Assembly: GCA_917880885.1 (NCBI GenBank)
Contig: OU862922.1
Span: 248,001 to 312,000 of the forward strand
DNA: 64,000 bases
Origin: Limnephilus marmoratus
Taxonomy: Eukaryota; Arthropoda; Insecta; Trichoptera; Limnephilidae
Direction of reading: 5' to 3'
Positions 57,889 through 64,000 of the stretch are shown in pieces. Positions within the stretch are counted from its first letter, which is position 1. The number at the start of each line of letters is the position of its first letter. A model generated the notes under the pieces. That model did no database searches, was not told the DNA's origin, and was given only the letters and a program-made list of their open reading frames with translations. A program made the position numbers and the translations under genes.

Positions 57889-58708
57889 CTACCTGGTCCC
57901 GGCATGCGTTGCTATGCCATTTAATAAAGAAATTGTTTCTCCCTGAGTGTCCTTTTCCATTCGTCCCGTTTCCCTTCCGCCTCCCCTTCTTCTCCTGTAT
58001 CCTCTTCCCCTCTCGCGTTCCCACTCCATCACCTCCACCTTCCCTCTCCCCACTCCACTCCCCCCCCCCCCCTTCCCCCGTCCCGCAAACCCTTCTCCCG
58101 AGTTCTCCTCCCCCTCCCACGTTCCCCTCCCCCTCCTAGGTTCCCCTCCCACCTCTCGTCTTCGCCTTTCACCTTCCCCGCCTTCCCTCTTCCCTTTACC
58201 GCTCCCTCGTACCGCCAACCCTCCTCCCGCGTTCCATATATTCAATCCCAGTAGTACATTCAGTTTTTAAACAGCCCGCGTGCCACCTTTTACAATTTTT
58301 ATTCAAATTTCCATTTTTCATGTGTATTAAATTTGGTACCTAACATAGGTACCTATTTAAAATATCTAAAATTCTTGATTCGATTCAAACTATTAGGGGA
58401 GTAACTACTTTAAATAAATTTATCAACTTAAAGATTTTCAAAAATAGAATTTTATTTAACAATCATTGTTTTGTAAAATATCCTTCTCAAACACGCGTAC
58501 TGTCAAACGTGCGATAGTCGTTTAGGTTAGTAATAGGTTTTCTAAAATTATCCAATTTTCTGCGCAATTTTCTTAATTTTTCTCTCCGTAAGAACCATCC
58601 TCGTACTTCAAGGAATATTCGAAAAAAAAAGAATTAGCGAAATCGGTTCAGCTGATCTCGAGATTTGCGCTTAGCAACACATTAAGCGATTCATTTTTAT
58701 ATATAAGA
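57889..58708 (-). mobile_element. Helitron, 820 bp (second of two)
   Basis: The minus-strand 5' end is TCTTATATATAAAAATGAATC, with the insect-typical 'gagatcagctgaaccgattt' block. The 3' end GGACCAGGTAG shows one change from CTAG. It adjoins the first copy in the same orientation, and both share the 'ttggtacctaac(a/g)taggta' block. The C-rich central part gives long but meaningless open frames on both strands. Confidence 0.75.
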
Positions 58709-59690
58709 GAAGATATATTCGTTGTAGGCATAAGTTCATTTACTACTGTTTTCAGGTGTCCTATTAGTTCATCTGCTTTTCTGTCTAAATTTCCTTGGTT
58801 ATCGCAGATCAACTTTTTGTTTTCTAATGCCGTCCACAATTTATCCTTATTATAGTTCTTTTTATTCCTGTATATATATTATACTTCGTGTTCCCTGAGG
58901 CTTCAGACTATTATATCTAATTTTTGTAATAATTGTTTCGTGATCAGATTGATTTTGAATTCTTCCGTAGCATTAACTTCGGCATAAAAGTCATTTGAAA
59001 TTACCAAATTAATCATGGCTTTAGAGTTTTTTCATATTCTTGTATAATTTTTGACAAGTTGCTTCCTACCCAGGCAATTTATGATGATGTGTAATCATGT
59101 GCTTTTTATATTGAATATTAAAATCTCCACAGATGATTTTCAAATCTCTTGTATTTATTTGCTAACGGCACCATTCTTCAAAAGAATCTAAGAATTTTGT
59201 ATCATTTTGATTTGGGGAATGATAAATAGCTGCATAGGTTCCCAGCTTAAAATCCTTCAATAGCCAGTAGGTATCCAGGTATTATTTTTATCTAGTACCG
59301 CATTTGTTGTGACTTTGTAAGAGATGTTGTTTACACACTCACACACATACACTACAGAATTAATGTGATAACTCCACCTGTATGCCTACTGCTAAATGAG
59401 TCGCAACTAATTGTCGAATAGCCCTGAAATGTTGTTTCATTTTGGTTAATTTCTTCGGTAATACAGGTTTCGCTCATCATCACTATGTGCAGTTCGTATT
59501 CTTTTAGCATGTCTTCGACTTCTTCGATATGTGCTAGCAAACTAGCTATGGGTTTCTCTGGGTCTCCTACCGCCCCCCTGAAAGTCTGAAACGCCCCCCA
59601 ATTTTCTCTTTGCCTTCTACCGCCCCCCTGAAGGTCTGAAACGCCCCCAAGGGGGCGTTATCGCCCACGTTGGGAACCTATGCGTTAGCA

Positions 59691-61279
59691 CTTTATTTCT
59701 GTGAAAAACAGAAACTTTTATATCTTTTGTATCGCGGGTGCAACAAACTAACAGTGACTTCTTGTAGTCAATGATGCTTAAAAAATAACAAAAAGAACTT
59801 ACATCTTTCTTTACTGTCGAGAATCGTCTGTAGCGAAATCGCCCTAAACCTTTATAAAATTTTGTCAACATTGGTTTTTCCCATTAAAAACAATTAAAAA
59901 TCAGCTAATTTTTGCAATAAAGAACTGAGCGTACACGAGGCATGAAAACAAACAACAAACCCAATTTTATGACTTACTATCTGATTTCCCCAGTGTTGTT
60001 CGGGTTTTACCAAGGGTTTTTTCGAAATCAGATGTAGACAGTAATATTCCTCCAATTTTTCGTGAAGTGTGCAAAAATTCACCAATTCAAAATTCTGCTT
60101 TAAGGGGTGGGAAAAGGGAATGAGGTGTTTTTAGAAATTTCATCCGAAGGAGCGGAGACGTTTCCAAGATGGAACAAGGAATATTCAAGGATCGATCATT
60201 AAAGATTATTAAAAAAATCTATTCACTCTATCCAAGAATAATTCAAAGCCAACCAAAAATCAGTCATGTGGCACATTGGGAACGCGGTTTTAACGGAAAA
60301 ATAATCAGGGGGCGAGTAGCGTGAAGATGGTTTATTTCCCCCGTGCAAGTAGTAACTACCCGCCGCACCCAGATGACGTGATAAGGGAAATGTTGCCAAA
60401 CGCGTAGATATTAGATGAAAATTTTCCAAGCCATTTACCATAGCCGTTGTTAATATATTTTGTCTGCGCGTAAGTACCATGTCATCTAGCGACGCAGACA
60501 TTCTTCTAGAACTTGACTAGCTAACAGATTAACGTAATTTCATATTACAGAATTGTATCTTGTATTACGTAGGAATTGTCTATTTATTTAACCACTACGG
60601 TTAATTTGTTCGGTTTTCAGAATAACTAATGTAGGTCTCATAGAAATCGTCGTGTCTTCCTTACTATCAGGGTTAGAGATATGATCTAAACGATGTTAGA
60701 AAGAGAAAACGCCACGCTTTATATTTAAATCTAAAAGTTAACCGCAAAATAATGAAAATGTAAACGTTTAAGATTTTATAATTTAAAAAAAAAAAAGAAA
60801 AAATAGCAGACATTTCATTTCCGATTTTCATGGAAAACTTTCATAGTTCATTAAAAAAAAATCCATACTTGGTGCCGTAGTGACTGGATTTTGGAACAGT
60901 TTAAGACTTGGTACCTACATGTAAATCGTATGTATAATATGAGGTCATGTTGTCAACCAGGTTGAAAAACGTAGATTCGAGAGAAACGCGTTCAAAGTTT
61001 TGCTGAAGGATAATTCAACATACAAACTGGTTAAAATGGTTTCACATGAAATGCCGCGTCTCGGTCAATTTTACGAATTTCTTTAAAGCATTTGGTGAGA
61101 GCATTCTTAACAAATGCATCTTTCAGAAAATTAAATTTAAATAAAATACTTATTTACAGTGGTCTGGTGCCTTGTTATTATTTAGCTTTGCGTAGCGGCC
61201 TTCGGGTATCCATCAATGACGCTATAAAATAAGACTAATATAGAAGAGCAAATATCGACCAATTTATTGAATAAAAAAC
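59691..61279. other. Stretch without recognised genes
   Basis: Apart from the last 14-bp motif at 59731, nothing was recognised. Frames at 59.89-60.5 kb on minus show no domain. Confidence 0.4.
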
Positions 61280-61525
61280 TAGAGCTAGTATGTCTTGTAG
61301 TAACTATAACTCTAAAAGATCTAAAATCGAGGAAACGGTTTTCACTTTACACCCTTTTACCTTTTCTACCATTTACTTTTGTCTTGCGCACACGTTATAA
61401 TGCGAATTCTAGTTTTTTGATATTTATTTATACACATAACAGAAACAAAACATATGGCAATAGTGATGAAACAATTTACATACGAGTACTCGTATATTAA
61501 ATATTTCATAGTGGGTACCTACGGG
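61280..61525. repeat. Direct repeat of 52110-52330
   Basis: Shared blocks are 'aaaagat(c/a)taaaa', 'gaggaaa', 'ttttcactttacaccc', 'catttacttttgt', 'atatttattta(t/c)acaca' and 'attaaatatttcatag(g)tgg'. Probably the 3' UTR of the same LINE family; no coding remains. Confidence 0.6.
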
Positions 61526-61977
61526 TCGAAAGAAATTGTAGTCTATCTATTTATAAATTGAGATAGCACCATGTGTTAGCGCGGATCATGCACGATCAGC
61601 ATCTATAAACCGAAATTATGTTTGTATAACGTTCAATATTATCTTAAGCGAGTCTCAGCCCATTTGGATAATGTGAAAATATTCGCGGTTTCTAGACGGC
61701 GTTATTAGGAGAGTTATATTACTGAAGAATTTACTTTCATCACCCATATGCCGGTGTAAATGAACAAAGTAACCGGATTTCGCGTCGATTTCCAACGGAT
61801 GAAATGGTTCGAGCGAACAGCTCTATGCGCCTACCCGTGGTTTCTAAATACATGGCTGATTAATAGAGAGAGAAACTTGAAGATAAATAAATGCTGGGTG
61901 CACACTGCAAAGTGCATACTACCCAGCAGTCAGCGCATACTGCTAACTCATTATGTGCAATAGAGTTGTCTACCTAC

Positions 61978-62172
61978 CATTAGGCGTGATTGAATCCGTG
62001 AATGTGGGTGTGACGTGGGAACCATTACTGAAGATCGGTTGCTGAGCGGTCCCGTCCTGCCCATTGACCCATACTAAATTGCGGAGACCATCCGTAATCA
62101 GCTGAACTGATTGATGTTCACGGAAATTTGTGTCGCTGACGAATGTAAAAGACTTGTCCGAACTGTGCATTC
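61978..62172 (-). CDS. Internal exon of an unidentified host gene
   Basis: On the minus strand a good acceptor 'gaatttgtgttttcag' precedes 195 bp that end at AATG|GTAGGT, a strong donor. The frame is open throughout, enters after one base of a codon and leaves after one base (phase 1-1). It encodes GMHSSDKSFTFVSDTNFREH, then QSVQLITDGLRNLVWVNGQ and DGTAQQPIFSNGSHVTPTF, then TDSITPNG. Composition is close to 50% GC with clear codon character, unlike the AT-rich surroundings. I do not recognise the protein; no Cys, no signal or membrane segment, and moderately polar. Partner exons should lie above 62.2 kb and below 61.97 kb on minus, but none was identified. Confidence 0.7.
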
Positions 62173-62514
62173 CTGAAAACACAAATTCGCGACAATCAGC
62201 AACTTCATCAGTCATCGGAATATTGAAGGAACCAAAACCAATTCCAGATAATAAGTTCGGTAATTGCGCTTTCGTTGTAAAAGGCCCTAAAGCTTGAAAT
62301 AAACTACCATATTCAGAACATGTAAGAGCGATACAAAAGGTAAATAGTTAATAGAGTTGATATCCTTCTTCAAAATTACCACCCACAGAATTATATTTAA
62401 GAAAAATACTGGAAAAGACTGGGTAGTATGATAAGGATATTAAAAGAAAGGTAAATGCAACTCCGTTAGTAAAGGACTGAATGCCGTTGGCGCTAACAAA
62501 AAACTGTCCAAAGC

Positions 62515-62990
62515 TAAGCTAACAATGGAGTGCTGGTACCTACCCTGATGTGTTGCAGTGAGGCTTGGAACTGGCAAAGGAAGGATGAAAGTAGACTGAA
62601 TGCTGTAGAAATGAGATTCCTGAGACGTTTGTGCGGTAAAACCATGTATGATCGTGTGAGAAATGTGAAGATCCCCAAAATTGCAAAGTTAATGGGAGCG
62701 AAATGAATAAGATTAAGAAAGGGACCTTCAGATGCTTTAAGCATGTAGAGCGAATGAACGAAGAAATGAGTGTAAGGAAAATATATGTCGCAAATGTGAA
62801 TGGTAGAAGAAGTCGGGGACGCCCGAAGAAAACGAAGAAGAAGAAGTGAATCAGATACTTGAGTTGGGCCATGTCGATAGTCAAAATAATAGAATAGTAT
62901 GTATAAATGTGAATGAGGCAAGGAGTGTGTGCCGAGACCGGGTTGTTTGGCGGTCCGTTCTCTAAGCCTCGTTTTGAATGGCTGTGTTGC
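62515..62990 (+). mobile_element. LINE fragment, C-terminal region (RTE/L2-type tail)
   Basis: Plus-strand coding pieces CSEAWNWQRKDESRLNAVEM, RFLRRLCGKTMYDRVRNVKI, FKHVERMNEEMSVRKIYVAN and NGRRSRGRPKKT, then NEARSVCRDRVVWRSVLS. These are the standard tail of LINEs whose RT ends in 'DESRLNAVEMRFLR', 'HVERM' and 'GRRGRGRP' blocks. At least one frameshift and one deletion; no RT core. It lies about 340 bp from the host exon, within its presumed upstream intron. Confidence 0.75.
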
Positions 62991-63049
62991 CTGTTTACTT
63001 TAGCTCCAAGGTGGCATTTCACAAAAATGACAAAGTAAGTATAATAAAT

Positions 63050-63724
63050 TATTGTACATTTGGAAAGTTTCTCATAAAAACATTGGCGTCAGAGTTCAAC
63101 AGAATTAAATTGGAGTTAATCAGCGATGCGAGCATAACAATCGTGACTTCTCAACAATGACACTTTGCCCAAACTTCGACGATTTCTAGCGACAAAATGC
63201 TGGATGGCTTGTTGTACAGGTAGTTTAGTGATTTCATTGGTTGAGTTATGAATAAGGTGAAAAGAAATCGTTGATTACATCTAGGAACAGGTTCCGTGCA
63301 CCAGCACCAGCACCAGGTGTCATCCGCACCAGGGGTATGGGTATGAGGTATGGGTATGAGGTATGGGGTATGAGGGAGCGGTTCGGCGGCGAGGAATGCC
63401 GCACGCCGGTGGCGCTCAAGATGAGAGATGGTGAACCGAATCTTCCGGAGAAAGCTATGGCGACGAGAATACAGGAGGTGGTCCGAGATAACCAACGGAC
63501 GAGGGGGTCATAAAGCTGTCGCTTACATTAAAGATTTATTTGACTTTCGATACTAAAATACAGAGTACACAGTTTCCTGATTCGCACTAACAGTCAGGAG
63601 AACTAAGGCATCCATCCACGTGTGTGCGAGGGAGACCGGGAGGTACATATCTGGAGTATGTTGGTAGAGTATGGACTGGAACTAAACCAGAAAAAAAAGC
63701 CTCAAATACATCTGTCTACGACTC
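63050..63724. other. Stretch with GC-richer patch, no firm gene
   Basis: 63271-63513 on plus is open for 80 codons, with (cagcac)n and (ggtatga)n low-complexity runs followed by VALKMRDGEPNLPEKAM and a basic end (RDNQRTRGS). It is followed by AATAAA-poor sequence and has no recognised domain. It might be the end of an LTR-element or host ORF, but the simple repeats make this doubtful. Confidence 0.25.
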
Positions 63725-63925
63725 CAGATACTAATATCTACAGCCTGTATGTCGGACGAATATCTACAGCTCATATGTTGAACTAATATCTACGAACTTC
63801 AGAGTGTTGACTAATATCTACAGAGCTAAGGTCGGACGAATATCTATGACGGTCCCAGTGTTGACTTATATCTACAGAGCGTAGGTTGAACTAATATCTA
63901 CAGAGCGTAGGTTGGACTAATCAGC
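63725..63925. repeat. Degenerate minisatellite, about 25-32-bp units
   Basis: 'aatatctac' recurs about seven times with variants of 'agagc(g/t)taggt(t/c)g' and 'ggac(g/t)aat' between. Unit length varies, indicating an old array. Confidence 0.8.
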
Positions 63926-64000
63926 TAAATGTGTCCAATAGTCCGATATTAGGGATTATTTTTACATACATAGGTACTTACATAAATTAAGTTTTTTAAA

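Larger units (their letters stand above)
55815..59545 (-). pseudogene. LINE-3: degenerate endonuclease/RT element split by Helitrons
   Basis: On the minus strand, 59540-59352 encodes an endonuclease start (MLKEYELHIVMMSETCITEE, then QGYSTISCDSFS). Linker-type sequence follows near 58840 (KDKLWTALENKK), then the Helitron insertion. A second basic linker appears at 57257-56975 (SRLKIITSRRDSRKMWTTLK). RT motif A is VVFLDFRRVFETIDREIL (56500), followed by SVLGPLLF-like and FADDTL (56270) boxes. The thumb is KSKFMVLEKKLNEI and the C-terminus includes VKTRKLVYNTTVACHVNYC (55900). Catalytic Asp residues are present, but stops and frameshifts are many. Clade is probably CR1/Jockey-like. Confidence 0.75.
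55440..59682 (+). mobile_element. hAT MITE expanded to 4.2 kb by nested insertions, intact TSD
   Basis: The ends 'cataggttcccaacc' and 'gttgggaacctatg' are inverted, with 'gcgcccccc'-rich subterminal sequence. The 8-mer CGTTAGCA flanks both sides (55432-55439 and 59683-59690). Its own sequence is only about 190 bp on the left and 140 bp on the right; the rest is a MITE, a LINE and two Helitrons. Confidence 0.93.
53737..59744. repeat. Cluster of a 14-bp motif, ATCGCGGGTGCAAC
   Basis: The motif or a one-base variant occurs at 53752-53766, 53942-53955, 54127-54140, 54149-54162, 55288-55301 (inverted), 55314-55327 and 59731-59744. Two occurrences share extra flank ('gggtgcaaccaattt'). Once the nested SINE and hAT are discounted, seven copies fall in about 1.3 kb of otherwise AT-rich sequence. 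A related site is at 50678. They look like repeated protein-binding sites, perhaps the subterminal region of an unrecognised element. Confidence 0.7.

Noticed and set aside
57846..58270. Overlapping proline/serine-rich and glycine/arginine-rich open frames on both strands
   Set aside because: They are products of the C-rich Helitron interior: low complexity, open on both strands, no domain.

Overview
The window is eukaryotic nuclear DNA of arthropod character, most likely insect. It is AT-rich, has no operons or compact genes, and is crowded with decayed transposable elements of kinds common in insects: CR1/Jockey-like LINEs, hAT elements, Helitrons, tRNA-derived SINEs, a Harbinger-like and a Mutator-like MITE, and genes carrying YqaJ-nuclease and tesmin/TSO1 CXC domains. 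I cannot place it more precisely from sequence alone. Almost everything recognisable is a mobile element or a remnant of one. The only convincing piece of a host gene is a single exon near 62.1 kb on the minus strand. A degenerate tRNA-Thr-like sequence lies near 16.6 kb, and a weak candidate terminal exon lies near 16.1 kb.

Layout. 0-2.4 kb: decayed gene with a YqaJ nuclease, interrupted by a SINE-like repeat (family A) and a LINE fragment, and ending in a repeat (unit B) that terminates in TTAA. 2.4-7.0 kb: nearly complete two-ORF LINE on the minus strand, disabled by a 299-bp palindrome, a YADV instead of YADD active site and a frameshift. 9.7-15.5 kb: family A copies, a 1.48-kb hAT element with intact 8-bp target duplication, and several smaller TIR elements. 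19.9-21.8 kb: a Helitron and an inverted partial copy of the same hAT. 21.8-28.3 kb: mostly featureless. 28.36-33.63 kb: a 5.3-kb element with about 0.65-kb terminal inverted repeats at TTAA-like sites, enclosing a broken CXC-domain gene that was later split by another LINE. 35.2-38.3 kb: second TTAA-ended unit B, another family A copy and a better preserved YqaJ gene, in inverted orientation to the first. 38.7-39.9 kb: Helitron whose 5' part is a 749-bp palindrome. 40.9-45.9 kb: SINEs, a Mutator-like MITE, and a 1.7-kb hAT carrying C2H2 zinc-finger remnants. 49.4-50.3 kb: fifteen near-identical 61-bp tandem units. 53.7-59.9 kb: a nest of elements, hAT > LINE > Helitron, set in sequence marked by a repeated 14-bp motif. 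61.9-63.0 kb: host exon followed by a LINE fragment. The end of the window holds degenerate tandem repeats.

The parts do not work together as a pathway. The informative content is the insertion history (target-site duplications, nesting order), the two TTAA-associated gene-bearing elements, and structured RNA-like 3' ends shared by LINE tails and by the family A repeat. Extents and homologies were judged by eye and no database was consulted.
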